This document shows, one piece after another, positions 9,025 through 18,497 of a stretch of 56,875 nucleotides of DNA. Below the pieces are notes generated by a model that was not told where the DNA came from, did no database searches, and saw only the letters and a program-made list of their open reading frames with translations. The stretch's first letter is position 1, and every line of letters starts with the position of its first letter. The stretch spans positions 1 through 56,875 of the forward strand of contig NZ_AUJU01000027.1 of the NCBI RefSeq assembly GCF_000424385.1, written 5' to 3'. This DNA comes from Butyrivibrio sp. LC3010. GTDB taxonomy: Bacteria; Bacillota; Clostridia; Lachnospirales; Lachnospiraceae. A program made the translations under genes and the position numbers.

Positions 9025-10446
9025 ATGGGTGGTTTTTTTGGAGTTGCATCGCGTGATAGCGCAGTCTTTGATCTGTTTTACGGAACAGATTATCATTCTC
9101 ATTTAGGTACTCGCAGGGCAGGACTTGCCGTATATGACAAGAAAAAAGGTTTTGACCGTGCAATACATAATATCGAGAGATCTTATTTCAGACCGAAATT
9201 TGAAGAGGATATGCTCAGGATGGAGGGGAATCTTGGAATTGGCTGTATTTCTGATTTCGAGCCTCAGCCTCTTATTGTCCGTTCACATCACGGTACTTAT
9301 GCTATAACAACAGTTGGTAAGATCAACAATATCGAAGAGATAACAAACAAGTTATTTGCGGATAACAGATCGCACTTCCTTGAGATGAGCGGAGGCGATA
9401 TAAATCCTACGGAGCTTGTTGCATCTATAATTAATCAGAAGGTTACGATAGTTGAAGGAATAAGGTATGCCCAGGAGATAATCAAGGGCTCCATGACGCT
9501 TCTTGTCATGACTCCTGAGGGAATATATGCGGCAAGAGACAGGTTCGGAAGGACACCTGTGGAAATAGGACACAAGGATGAAGGCTTCTGCGTATGCTTT
9601 GAGAGTTTTTCGTATTTAAATCTTGGTTACGATCCCTATAGGGAGCTGGGCCCCGGAGAAATAGCATATATCACTCCGGAGAGTGTTGAGATAGTGGCAC
9701 CGGCATTTGAGGAAATGCGTATCTGTACATTTTTATGGATATACTATGGATTCCCGGCATCATCCTATGAAGGATTTAATGTAGAAAATATCAGGTATGG
9801 CTGTGGTAAAAAGCTTGCCGAGAGAGATATGCAAAGGGGATTGCATCCTGATCTTGTAGCAGGAGTTCCTGATTCAGGTGTAGCACATGCAATTGGTTAT
9901 TCAAATGCATCAGGGATACCTTATTCAAGACCTTTTGTAAAATATACGCCTACCTGGCCCAGATCATTCATGCCTACAATTCAGTCAAGGCGTGATCTTA
10001 TTGCAAAGATGAAACTGATTCCGGTTAATCAGCTTATAAATAATAAGAGCCTTCTTCTTATAGACGATTCTATCGTAAGAGGAACTCAGCTCAGGGAGAC
10101 AACAGAATTCCTTTATAAGAGCGGAGCAAAGGAAGTGCATATAAGACCTGCATGTCCTCCGCTTATTTATGGCTGTAAGTATCTCAATTTCTCAAGATCG
10201 AATTCCGAGATGGAACTCATCACAAGACGGGTTATTGAAAAGCTTGAAGGCTATCCAAAGCCGGGTGAAGAGACTGTAAGAAAATATACTGATCCGGATT
10301 CACCCCGCTACGAAGCAATGCTGGAAGAGATAAGAAAGGAACTTAATTTTACTTCACTCCACTATCACAGACTTGATGATATGGTCGAGGCAATACCCCT
10401 TGAACCATGCAAATTATGTACCTACTGTTGGAGCGGAAAGGAATGA
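9025..10446 (+). CDS. Amidophosphoribosyltransferase (PurF) paralogue lacking the glutaminase cysteine
   Basis: 473 residues from ATG 9025 (GGAGG 5 bases upstream). The N-terminal Ntn-hydrolase-like domain starts MGGFFGV, where true PurF has Cys as the first mature residue (CGVFG); glycine replaces that nucleophile and no other Cys is near the start. The phosphoribosyltransferase domain is intact, with the PRPP loop LLIDDSIVRGT at 344-354. Cysteines Cys234, Cys384, Cys462 and Cys465 sit where PurF binds its 4Fe-4S cluster, with an extra Cys468. So it may still bind PRPP and a cluster but should not hydrolyse glutamine. It could use free ammonia or be regulatory. It is a single gene, with no pur neighbours. 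Confidence 0.85.
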   Translation: MGGFFGVASRDSAVFDLFYGTDYHSHLGTRRAGLAVYDKKKGFDRAIHNIERSYFRPKFEEDMLRMEGNLGIGCISDFEPQPLIVRSHHGTYAITTVGKINNIEEITNKLFADNRSHFLEMSGGDINPTELVASIINQKVTIVEGIRYAQEIIKGSMTLLVMTPEGIYAARDRFGRTPVEIGHKDEGFCVCFESFSYLNLGYDPYRELGPGEIAYITPESVEIVAPAFEEMRICTFLWIYYGFPASSYEGFNVENIRYGCGKKLAERDMQRGLHPDLVAGVPDSGVAHAIGYSNASGIPYSRPFVKYTPTWPRSFMPTIQSRRDLIAKMKLIPVNQLINNKSLLLIDDSIVRGTQLRETTEFLYKSGAKEVHIRPACPPLIYGCKYLNFSRSNSEMELITRRVIEKLEGYPKPGEETVRKYTDPDSPRYEAMLEEIRKELNFTSLHYHRLDDMVEAIPLEPCKLCTYCWSGKE

Positions 10447-10650
10447 TTTTAGGCTAAAAAACCACTATTTAATGGAAGTTTCAATATCTGTTTTTCACAA
10501 GAATACACTGTTTTTTTGATTAAATTCACCAAAAAGCGCATAAATAGGCAAAAAATCGGGTTTTTTTCTTGAAAAAGGCTTGTTTTTAGGGTTTTCGGGT
10601 GCTAGTATAGTCAATGTAGTTAAATTTTCTTATATTTGGAGGAAAACAAT

Positions 10651-10929
10651 ATGAACAAGACAGAATTAGTAGAAGCAATCGCAAAGGAGACAGGCCTTTC
10701 AAAGAAGGATTCTGAGAAGGCAGTTAAGGCTTTTGTTGATGTTGTTTCAAAGCAGCTCAAGAAGAAGGATAAGGTTCAGCTTGTTGGCTTTGGTACATTT
10801 GAGACCACAAAGAGAGCAGCTAGAACAGGTAAGAACCCTCAGACAGGCGAGAGCATCAAGATCCCTGCTTCTGTAGCTCCTAAGTTCAAGGCTGGTAAGG
10901 CTCTTAAAGATCTTGTTAATAAGAAATAA
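10651..10929 (+). CDS. hup: HU-family DNA-binding protein
   Basis: 92 residues, the normal length for HU. This nucleoid protein binds and bends DNA as a dimer. Signature regions: MNKTELVEAIAKETGLSKKD, then VGFGTFETTKRAARTGKNP, the beta-arm with PQTGESIKIPAS, and KFKAGKALKDLVN. GGAGG lies 8 bases before the ATG at 10651, which decides against an upstream in-frame start. It is monocistronic, closed by a terminator at 10946-10977. Confidence 0.96.
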   Translation: MNKTELVEAIAKETGLSKKDSEKAVKAFVDVVSKQLKKKDKVQLVGFGTFETTKRAARTGKNPQTGESIKIPASVAPKFKAGKALKDLVNKK

Positions 10930-10945
10930 TTGTTTTTTTATGGAG

Positions 10946-10977
10946 AACCGGTAGTCATATGGCTGCCGGTTTTTTTC
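10946..10977 (+). terminator. Intrinsic terminator after HU
   Basis: AACCGGTAG at 10946-10954 pairs with CTGCCGGTT at 10963-10971 (one mismatch) and is followed by a T-run. Confidence 0.85.
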
Positions 10978-11185
10978 TGTATTTTAGCAGAGCATTTGAC
11001 GAGGTTTCGAGGCATGCAAGTACCACTATGAGTCTTTTTAGAGCTTGTTAATCGTATATAACAGATTGTATGAAGTTACTGATAAATGTATAATAAAATT
11101 TAATTGGGGATGTTTTATATCGGTTTTGAGTATTATAGTGTCGAGTAAACTATGAAAACTAATGACCTTCCTGAAGAATTCACTG

Positions 11186-11349
11186 CTAGTGTCTTGTCTG
11201 AATGACAATTTGATAAATTACTTGTCTAATTCTCAATATGCTTCGTCATCTTCAATCGCCGTAGCCACCGCTACGACTCATTCAGATTCCTAGCCTATTG
11301 AGAATGATACTTCGTAATTAAATCAAAAGTCACTCAGACAAAACACTAG
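11186..11349. repeat. Long palindromic element, copy B (about 165 bp, inverted relative to copy A)
   Basis: The arms starting CTAGTGTCTTGTCTGAATGAC pair with the mirrored right arm (about 54 bases per arm, few mismatches, ending CTCAATA / TATTGAG). The central 31 bases (11252-11282) are the reverse complement of the centre of copy A, with four substitutions, two of which are a compensating pair. Weaker pairing continues outward to about 11160 and 11370. The rest of the 455-base gap between HU and the next gene holds only the HU terminator and AT-rich DNA. Confidence 0.8.
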
Positions 11350-11384
11350 CGGATTCTTTAGGACATTGTATGATGGGGGATTGT

Positions 11385-12878
11385 ATGAAAAAAGGTTATC
11401 GAAGCATGTTCTGGGTTTGTCTGATGGTCGTATTCGTCTTTATTGACGCATATATGATATTTCACAATCTTGGAAAGGGGTATCTTATCCAGACAGATGA
11501 GGCTTATCATGCCACTAATGCGTATGAAATGTTTAAGCAGGGGAACTGGATGATAAATACCTATCGCTATGCGGCGGATTATTTTAATTCCAAACCACCG
11601 ATAAGTCTGGACGCCATGATATTATCCTTTAAAATATTTGGAGTGAGTTCTTTTGCGGTAAGGTTCCCATCGGCACTCATGGGCATAATGACCTGCTTAC
11701 TAATAATAGGTTTCTTTTTCTACACAAAGGATTCATATGCAGGAGTGTTCTTTTCTGTACTCTTTGGGGCATGCACTCCGTTTTTTACCTTCCATATGTA
11801 TCGTGCAGCAGAGATGGATGCACTTTACAATCTATTTTTTACGATTTCAATGTTTTCTTTATATCTCATGTCTTATAGATATAGTTTCATGTATCTCTAT
11901 GCGATTTCCATGGGAATGGCATTTATGTGCAAAGGCCCCCATGCAGCGCTTATTTTTATCATAGGTCTTTTATATATCCCAAAAATCAGAAATTCATTTG
12001 GCTTCATAAAGAGAGTTGTGGTTTCCGTAATCCTTGCGGCAATGCTGCCCATTATGTGGATGATAAAAAGGTATTTCTTTGATGGCTTTGAGTTTCTGAA
12101 TGCGCTTTTTGTTGGAGAAGTTGCAGACAGAGTATCATCAGCAGACAGTAGCTTCTTAGAGCCTCTTAATGATTTCTTCACATCAAATATTGTAATGATT
12201 TTCGCTGTGGCACTGCTTTTTATTGTTATAGGATTGATTGTAAAAAGAGATAAAGCAAATTCTGAAAAGCTGATGTCACTAAGAGTATTTGTAAGTGAAA
12301 ACAGTTTATTCCTTTTATGGACGATAGTACCGGTTGCTTTTTTTTCACTGACAAGAAGCTATCTGACCTGGTATACCTACACTTCACAGATTGCTATGTG
12401 TATTCTTACCGCTAAGCTTATTTCATTTTTTATAAATGATATATGTAGTGAACAACTTATCTCTACGGTAGTTATATCGGGAGTAGTAGTGGCCATGTGT
12501 ATATATTTCATGATTCCCACTATAAGGACCATAAATCTTGCGGGAACAGGTGGACATCCCGTAGATCAGTTTGTGGAGGATGTACAGGATTTTGCAGCTG
12601 TAAACGGGAAAAGCTATGCAGGAAAAAACGCCTACCTGATCTCTGATTTTAGAATAAACAAAGCTGTGTCAGATCACTGGGAGCCTGAATATGTGGCTCC
12701 TGCTGAGATGTATCTGGATGTTATTCCCGTGGACGGAACCGTTGAAAATTTCCTCAGTGATCCTGATTCAATCCTTATAATAGATAAGGATCTGTGGGAA
12801 GATTATGCAGATGTTCTTACAGGGCATGTGATTCTGCATGACAATTCATATCTGATATTTAGTAATGAGATGTATTAA
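11385..12878 (+). CDS. Membrane glycosyltransferase of the ArnT/PMT (GT-C) type
   Basis: 497 residues, about 11-12 membrane segments. After the first helix comes the GT-C catalytic loop with the acidic pair in YLIQTDEAYHATNAYEMF and the downstream NTYRYAADYFNSKPPI stretch, typical of ArnT-like enzymes that use polyprenyl-phosphate sugars on the outer face. A second feature is HMYRAAEMDALYNLFF. The soluble C-terminal tail is short. ATG 11385 is preferred over 11370 because GGGGGA sits 5-9 bases upstream. The acceptor (lipid, teichoic acid or protein) is unknown. Two further glycan genes lie downstream (14734, 16769). Confidence 0.82.
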   Translation: MKKGYRSMFWVCLMVVFVFIDAYMIFHNLGKGYLIQTDEAYHATNAYEMFKQGNWMINTYRYAADYFNSKPPISLDAMILSFKIFGVSSFAVRFPSALMGIMTCLLIIGFFFYTKDSYAGVFFSVLFGACTPFFTFHMYRAAEMDALYNLFFTISMFSLYLMSYRYSFMYLYAISMGMAFMCKGPHAALIFIIGLLYIPKIRNSFGFIKRVVVSVILAAMLPIMWMIKRYFFDGFEFLNALFVGEVADRVSSADSSFLEPLNDFFTSNIVMIFAVALLFIVIGLIVKRDKANSEKLMSLRVFVSENSLFLLWTIVPVAFFSLTRSYLTWYTYTSQIAMCILTAKLISFFINDICSEQLISTVVISGVVVAMCIYFMIPTIRTINLAGTGGHPVDQFVEDVQDFAAVNGKSYAGKNAYLISDFRINKAVSDHWEPEYVAPAEMYLDVIPVDGTVENFLSDPDSILIIDKDLWEDYADVLTGHVILHDNSYLIFSNEMY

Positions 12879-13026
12879 TAGGTTATTGCTTACTCTGCAT
12901 GCGAGCACCATAAGGTGTGAACAGTAATGCTGATATGGGAGACTGCTGCTTGTTGTTTTGTGGACGATTTAACGTTAAAATAGAAGTGACGTTTACTTGA
13001 AATTTCTTATGACAGGAGGGCGTAAA

Positions 13027-14616
13027 ATGGTTAAAGACGGTAAGGTATTTGTCGCAAGAACAGATAGTGGGGATGAAATATATCTTCTGCCAAAAATGGC
13101 GAACAGGCATGGACTTATTGCGGGAGCAACAGGCTCTGGTAAGACTGTAACCCTGAAGGTTCTTGCGGAATCCTTTTCTGATATGGGAGTTCCGGTATTT
13201 CTGGCCGATGTAAAGGGTGACCTTGCCGGAATGATACAGGAAGGTTCAGGAATGGAGGAGAGGATAGAGCGGCTTTCTCTCCGGGATGCCGGATTTGAGT
13301 ATAATAAGTACCCGGTGACATTCTGGGATTTGTTTGGTGAAAAGGGAATTCAGCTTCGTACAACGGTTACGGAGATGGGACCGATTCTACTTTCACGTAT
13401 TCTTGGACTTAACGAGCTGCAGAGTGATATTCTCACGATTGCGTTTAAGATTGCGGATGATAACGGCCTGCCACTCTATGATACAAAGGATTTAAAGGCT
13501 CTGCTTAATGAGCTTTCTGAAAATAATAAAGATTATGCAGCGGATTATGGTAAAATGAGCCCAGTGTCCATCAGCGCTATTCTAAGGAGCGTTGTTGCGC
13601 TTGAAACTCAGGGGGCTGAAACTTTCTTTGGTGAGCCTGCACTTAATCTTACTGACTGGTTAGTGACTGATACCAGAGGAAAGGGAATGATAAATATCCT
13701 TGATTCCGAGAGCCTTATAAATAATGGAGTTTTATATTCCACATTCCTTTTGTGGATGCTCTCAGAGCTGTTCGAGACTCTGCCTGAGGTTGGGGATATG
13801 GAGAAGCCTAAGATGGTATTCTTTTTTGATGAAGCGCATCTTCTTTTTAAGGATACTTCGAAAGCACTTCTGAATAAGATAGAGCAGGTTGTAAAGCTTA
13901 TTCGTTCTAAAGGTGTCGGCGTATATTTTGTAACTCAGAATCCAAGAGATATTCCTGATGGAGTTTTGGCACAGCTTGGCAATAAGATTCAGCACGCCCT
14001 TCATGCGTACACTCCTGCGGATCAGAAGGCAGTTAAGGCTGCAGCTGAATCGTTTCGTGAGAATCCGGAATTCAAGACCTTTGATGCTATAATGGAGCTT
14101 GGAACAGGTGAGGCAGTAGTGTCATTACTTGATGAGAACGGAACACCTGAAATTGTAAAGAGAGCATTTGTGCTTCCCCCAATGAGTAAGATTGGCGGAA
14201 TAGATGATAGTCTCAGAGACAGTACAATAAAGGGAAGCCTTTTGTACAGCAGATATGCCAATGCGATAGACTCAGACTCAGCTTATGAGATCTTAAAGAG
14301 AAAGGGTGCCATGTTAGCTGAAGAGGCGGAGAGAGAAAAGGCAAGAGCTGAGGAAGAAAAAGCCAAAGTATTGGAAGAAAAGGCAAGACAGAAGGAGCTT
14401 ACAGCTGCTGAAAAAATCAAGGAAAGAGAGAGACAAAAGGCCGAAAACGCAAAGAAGAGAGCGGCTAAATCCGTAGCCACCACAGTCAGCGGAACTGTAG
14501 GCAGAGAAATGGGTAAAGCTGCCGGACAGGGCTTTGGAAAATTTGGCAAAACACTGGGTGGAAACCTTGGTGCAAGCCTTGGAAGAGGCCTCATTGGTAC
14601 TCTTTTTAAACTGTGA
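13027..14616 (+). CDS. HerA-like P-loop ATPase of the DUF853/YjgR family
   Basis: 529 residues from ATG 13027, preceded by AGGAGGG; an in-frame ATG at 12997 has no such site. It shows Walker A GATGSGKT near residue 35, the FLADVKGDLAGM segment, Walker B FFFDEAH, and the sensor stretch VTQNPRDIPD. The C-terminus has a Lys/Glu/Ala coiled coil (about 430-485) and then a Gly-rich tail, both typical of this family. Relatives belong to the FtsK/HerA translocase superfamily, but the cell role of DUF853 proteins is not established. It lies between two membrane glycosyltransferase-type genes without an obvious functional link. Confidence 0.88.
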   Translation: MVKDGKVFVARTDSGDEIYLLPKMANRHGLIAGATGSGKTVTLKVLAESFSDMGVPVFLADVKGDLAGMIQEGSGMEERIERLSLRDAGFEYNKYPVTFWDLFGEKGIQLRTTVTEMGPILLSRILGLNELQSDILTIAFKIADDNGLPLYDTKDLKALLNELSENNKDYAADYGKMSPVSISAILRSVVALETQGAETFFGEPALNLTDWLVTDTRGKGMINILDSESLINNGVLYSTFLLWMLSELFETLPEVGDMEKPKMVFFFDEAHLLFKDTSKALLNKIEQVVKLIRSKGVGVYFVTQNPRDIPDGVLAQLGNKIQHALHAYTPADQKAVKAAAESFRENPEFKTFDAIMELGTGEAVVSLLDENGTPEIVKRAFVLPPMSKIGGIDDSLRDSTIKGSLLYSRYANAIDSDSAYEILKRKGAMLAEEAEREKARAEEEKAKVLEEKARQKELTAAEKIKERERQKAENAKKRAAKSVATTVSGTVGREMGKAAGQGFGKFGKTLGGNLGASLGRGLIGTLFKL

Positions 14617-14651
14617 GAACTTAGATAGGTACTTTTGAGCCTGGTTCGAAC

Positions 14652-14684
14652 AGTTGTTACGCTGAATTAATGAAGCGTAACAAC
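14652..14684. terminator. Hairpin downstream of the DUF853 gene
   Basis: An 11-bp inverted repeat (GTTGTTACGCT and its complement) has a 10-base loop. The T-run is poor (CCTCTGT), so it is a weak or factor-aided terminator candidate rather than a clear one. Confidence 0.45.
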
Positions 14685-14733
14685 CTCTGTATAATTTGCG
14701 AGGTTATATAAATATATTATCAGGAGACTATAA

Positions 14734-16701
14734 ATGTGGTTTTTAATACCAATTTCGTTTTTTATTACTGCGGCACTTTTGGCAGTCAAATTCAAGGAAA
14801 GCATTTGTGATACCATCGCGATCGCAGGTGCGATCCAGATACTTACTTTATATGTACTGGCTATGTTCAGGGGACTTAAACTGGTATATCTGACTTCTGC
14901 ATTTACAATAGTAATTTTTGCAGTACTCATACTGGCAGATTTTCTTTATAAAAAGACAAGTCCTGAAAAAAGAAAAATAGTATATATAAACAGAAATAGA
15001 AGAGTATTATCAAGAAGTCTTCGGGCTGTAACAAAGCCCGAAGTTTTCGTTTTTGTACTGATACTTGCGGCTATAACATATCTTACAAGAAATCAGATTT
15101 TTACCTGGTGGGATGATATAAATTTCTGGTCCAGTGATGCAAAGCAGCTTTTTTATCTGAATGGTTTTCCCGGAAAATATGGGAATGTATCTCCTGAATT
15201 CGGGGATTATCCTCCTGTAACATCTCTTTTTAAATGGGTATTTTTACAGATAAGTGCCTCGAAGTACAGAGAAAGCCTTCAGTTTGCAGGGTATTATGCC
15301 TTAAATGCAGTTTTCCTTATGCCGCTTGTAAAACCTGTCAAGGGATGGATGGCAGCTCCTGCCACAATTCTGGTTATGCTGGTACCCGGGATTGTGAACG
15401 GAATTATTTTCTATGGGACTCCTGCTGATATCACAATGGGAATAGTGTACGGGGCGCTTTTATATGCAATCTGGGACAGGGAAGGTCACAGGGATATTTT
15501 TTATTTTGGCCGCATAGCCCTTTATACATCGGTGATTCTACTCACTAAATCTGTTGGTATTGAGTGGGCAATTTTTGCTCTCTTTTTCTATTTTGAAGTA
15601 AATAATATCAGAAATATCGGAATGCTGTTAAAGACAGCTGCTTTTTCCGGTGTATTCTATGGAAGCTGGCTCATATTCTGCCTCATAAACAGAAGAGTTG
15701 CAAAGGCAACGGGACTTGGTATAAAGATGGTGGGAGGTGCTTATGCGGTACCTGCCAATGCCCTTGAAAAAGCAAAATATTTCCTGCTTGGCATGTGGAC
15801 TATGCCCATGCATGCAGATCATAACTTTACTTTTGACCTGTCGATAGGGGCTATGATAATAATCATTTTTGTGGCACTTTTCATAGTCATAAAAAACAGG
15901 ATGATAGATGAAGAGCTGTCCAAGGGGATGGTGCGCTTTTTTGTTATCTCATGTATTTTTACATATGCTATAATCTTTATTGCCCATATTTCATTGTTCC
16001 AGGCAGAGAATCAGTATCTTGACGCATTTGCCATGACTAATTCTGCGTCCAGGTATGGAGCACCGTTTACATTAGGAAGCATATATCTTCTTCTGGGAAT
16101 AATTCTTGACCGGGCAGGTATACAGATTGCAGATAGGGGAAACTTATTTGCAGATAAGTACAGGAAAGAAATCATTTATATAATGGCTGCGGCATTTATT
16201 CTCCTGACAACAGACTATGTGGGAAGTTATAACTGCCTTTGGGGATATAAAAATAAGCTTAGTGAAAATGAAGCTTATAATGCGGCAATGCTTGATGATG
16301 GCGGGCACCGTTTCATGGAAAGCGTTTATGGACACAGGAATCTGTGGGGACACAGGGTACTGAATCTTAGAAGCGGAAATGTGAATCACTGGGTGCATGA
16401 TGCTTATATCAGCAAAGCGGTTTCACCTGTGCCTGCAGTTTATGATACACTTACCGGAGCTGAAGATGCAACTGCCATTAAGGACATGATAAAAAGGAGC
16501 CACGCGGAATATGTTTTCACTGAATCTCTGACTGAAAATGATCCTGCTCAGGGGAGCGATAACATAAGTGAAAATGATGAAAATGCGATAAGATCATCAT
16601 TTAATGAGCTTACTGCGGATGGAGAGTTTGAGTTTTGGAAAATCTATAAGGTAGAAGAAAAAGACGGTGACATAACTCTTTCGTCTGTATATTTGTATTA
16701 A
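14734..16701 (+). CDS. Large polytopic membrane protein, GT-C-like
   Basis: 655 residues with about 12-13 membrane helices and a soluble C-terminal part from about residue 500. A conserved-looking acidic loop, TWWDDINFWSSDAKQLFY, follows a helix, as in GT-C glycosyltransferases, and PEFGDYPPVTSLFKW follows. The tail (about 550-655) is a small mixed alpha/beta domain. GGAG lies 8 bases before the ATG. The next gene is a GT2 enzyme that could supply the polyprenyl-linked sugar. Family membership is inferred from topology and the acidic loop, not from a clear named family. Confidence 0.65.
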   Translation: MWFLIPISFFITAALLAVKFKESICDTIAIAGAIQILTLYVLAMFRGLKLVYLTSAFTIVIFAVLILADFLYKKTSPEKRKIVYINRNRRVLSRSLRAVTKPEVFVFVLILAAITYLTRNQIFTWWDDINFWSSDAKQLFYLNGFPGKYGNVSPEFGDYPPVTSLFKWVFLQISASKYRESLQFAGYYALNAVFLMPLVKPVKGWMAAPATILVMLVPGIVNGIIFYGTPADITMGIVYGALLYAIWDREGHRDIFYFGRIALYTSVILLTKSVGIEWAIFALFFYFEVNNIRNIGMLLKTAAFSGVFYGSWLIFCLINRRVAKATGLGIKMVGGAYAVPANALEKAKYFLLGMWTMPMHADHNFTFDLSIGAMIIIIFVALFIVIKNRMIDEELSKGMVRFFVISCIFTYAIIFIAHISLFQAENQYLDAFAMTNSASRYGAPFTLGSIYLLLGIILDRAGIQIADRGNLFADKYRKEIIYIMAAAFILLTTDYVGSYNCLWGYKNKLSENEAYNAAMLDDGGHRFMESVYGHRNLWGHRVLNLRSGNVNHWVHDAYISKAVSPVPAVYDTLTGAEDATAIKDMIKRSHAEYVFTESLTENDPAQGSDNISENDENAIRSSFNELTADGEFEFWKIYKVEEKDGDITLSSVYLY

Positions 16702-16732
16702 ATCTGATAGAAAGAATCAATGTCTTATAACA

Positions 16733-16752
16733 TTCGCTTATGCAGGCGAATA
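16733..16752. repeat. Small inverted repeat between glycosyltransferase genes
   Basis: ATTCGC and GCGAAT, separated by 8 bases, lie about 17 bases before the GT2 start. No T-run follows, so a leader structure is more likely than a terminator. Confidence 0.35.
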
Positions 16753-16768
16753 TAAGCATTTATGAGAA

Positions 16769-17830
16769 ATGAATAACTATACAATACCAATAATTATTCC
16801 GGCTTACGAGCCTGATGAAAAGTTAATAACGCTTTTGGATGAGCTTAAAAATGCCGGACTTTTTCCTGTGATCGTTGTGGATGACGGATCTGATAAAAGC
16901 AGCTTTGGTCATTTATTTGAGGAAGCAAAAGATAAGTATGGAGCTCTGGTGCTCAGACATGCAGTGAATATGGGGAAGGGCAGAGCATTGAAGGATGCAT
17001 TTAATTACTGTCTTAACGAATATTCTGACATGATAGGCGTAATTACAGCAGATTCAGACGGGCAGCATACTATTACAGATATTAAAAGGATAAAGGCTGA
17101 GCTTCTTGAATTTAAGGATTCACTTATACTTGGATGCAGGAACTTTGATGAGAGTGGTATACCTGCAAGATCTGTTTTTGGCAATAAGGCTACCAACAAG
17201 GTTATGGGAGCTCTCGCCGGGGTAAAAGTAAGTGATACACAGACTGGTCTTCGGGCTATACCTGCAGAGTTTATGAAGTATCTTCTGAATGAAAAAGGAG
17301 AGCGCTTTGAATTTGAAACAAATATGCTCCTTGCCACAAAGACTCTTGGGATTCCTATAAGAGAGGTTGAGATTCAGACAATATATCTGGAAGAAAATAA
17401 GTCGAGTCATTTCAGACCAATCAGAGATTCAGCCATGATATATGCTATTTTTGTGAAATTCATTATATCATCACTGTCCGCAAGTGTGCTGGATATGCTG
17501 TTGTTTGCTCTTTTCTGCAGAATCCTGAAAAATGCAGGGCAGCTTCCGGTGGGATATATAATGCTTTCAACGGTAATGGCGAGAATCATATCTGCCATCT
17601 ATAATTTTTCAATCAATTATAAGGTTGTTTTTAAGGGACATGGAAGCAGACTGGCAGCAGGACTTAAGTATGCGGCATTGGCAGTAGTGATAATGCTTCT
17701 TAGTGGATATGGTGTAACTTTTTTCCACGGCATGATACCTTCAGTGCCGGAAGTGGTAGTGAAGATACCTGTTGATTGCATATTGTTTTTGCTCAGCTTC
17801 TTTATTCAAAGGGAAGTAGTTTATAAATAA
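16769..17830 (+). CDS. GT2 glycosyltransferase fused to a GtrA-like membrane domain
   Basis: 353 residues. Residues 1-215 are a GT-A family 2 domain: IPIIIPAYEPDEKL, VIVVDDGSDKS, RHAVNMGKGRALKDAF, and the metal site ADSDGQH, as in dolichol/polyprenyl-phosphate sugar synthases (DPM1/GtrB type). Residues 225-353 hold four hydrophobic helices like GtrA flippases (SASVLDMLLFALFCRIL; NFSINYKVVFK). One protein could thus charge the lipid carrier and help it cross the membrane, feeding the GT-C type enzymes at 11.4 and 14.7 kb. It is followed after 12 bases by a small exported protein gene. Confidence 0.85.
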   Translation: MNNYTIPIIIPAYEPDEKLITLLDELKNAGLFPVIVVDDGSDKSSFGHLFEEAKDKYGALVLRHAVNMGKGRALKDAFNYCLNEYSDMIGVITADSDGQHTITDIKRIKAELLEFKDSLILGCRNFDESGIPARSVFGNKATNKVMGALAGVKVSDTQTGLRAIPAEFMKYLLNEKGERFEFETNMLLATKTLGIPIREVEIQTIYLEENKSSHFRPIRDSAMIYAIFVKFIISSLSASVLDMLLFALFCRILKNAGQLPVGYIMLSTVMARIISAIYNFSINYKVVFKGHGSRLAAGLKYAALAVVIMLLSGYGVTFFHGMIPSVPEVVVKIPVDCILFLLSFFIQREVVYK

Positions 17831-17842
17831 TGGAATGATAAA

Positions 17843-18361
17843 ATGAAGAGAAGAAAAAGACCTAAATCCTTCAATATGGGAATGTTGGCACTGTTTTTTA
17901 TATGTGCTGTTTATCTTGGAATTTATCCCCAGGTTTCTACTGAAGAAAAATCGGGATTAACATCAAGTTTTTCATCTGAAAGTACGAGCTATGAAAAGGC
18001 TGAGAATTCAGCACAGGTCATATCAAATGATGCTAAAGGTGATGAAGCAGATGCAGCAAAAGCAGCCATTGAAGCAATTGAAAGTAAGACAAAAAGTGCC
18101 TACAGCTTTCGGAGTGCTGATAAGCTTGAAGGTCATTACAAAAAGCATGGTATAGAGATGGGATTTTCATCTGAGACGGAATATCTTGAAGCTGCCAATG
18201 CGCTTATAAATAATCCCGATGCGCTTCATAAGACTGAAGCAGAAGATGGTGATGACATCTATTACCTTGAAAAAACGAATGAAATAGCCTTTGTATCTAC
18301 CGACGGCTATATTCGGACTTACTTTATATGTTCCGGAAAAGCATACTATGATCGGCAATAA
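17843..18361 (+). CDS. Small exported protein with a toxin-like (BECR-type) C-terminal domain
   Basis: 172 residues. Basic residues and a hydrophobic segment (about 12-30, GMLALFFICAVYLGIY) form a signal or anchor, followed by a Ser/Glu/Ala-rich linker. The C-terminal 80 residues have the layout HYKKHGIEMGFSSETEYLEAA ... DDIYYLEKTNEIAFVSTDG-IRTYF, which resembles barnase/EndoU/colicin-type (BECR) nuclease domains found in clostridial exported proteins. That assignment is from memory of the pattern and is tentative. It probably sits in one transcript with the GT2 gene 12 bases upstream. No immunity gene is obvious next to it. Confidence 0.6.
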   Translation: MKRRKRPKSFNMGMLALFFICAVYLGIYPQVSTEEKSGLTSSFSSESTSYEKAENSAQVISNDAKGDEADAAKAAIEAIESKTKSAYSFRSADKLEGHYKKHGIEMGFSSETEYLEAANALINNPDALHKTEAEDGDDIYYLEKTNEIAFVSTDGYIRTYFICSGKAYYDRQ

Positions 18362-18497
18362 GATTATAAAGTAATTATAAAGTATTGAATTCTTTATTAA
18401 GTGAAATTTAAGAACTGTATTTCGTCTATTCTGATAAAATAATATATGTGTAAAAGTTTTGTAGCTATTGTCATATTATTTATGTCAGGAGGACAAA

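Noticed and set aside
14641..14660. GGTTCGAA resembling a tRNA T-loop
   Set aside because: The flanking bases do not form a 5-bp T-stem, and no acceptor stem, anticodon arm or CCA was found around it.
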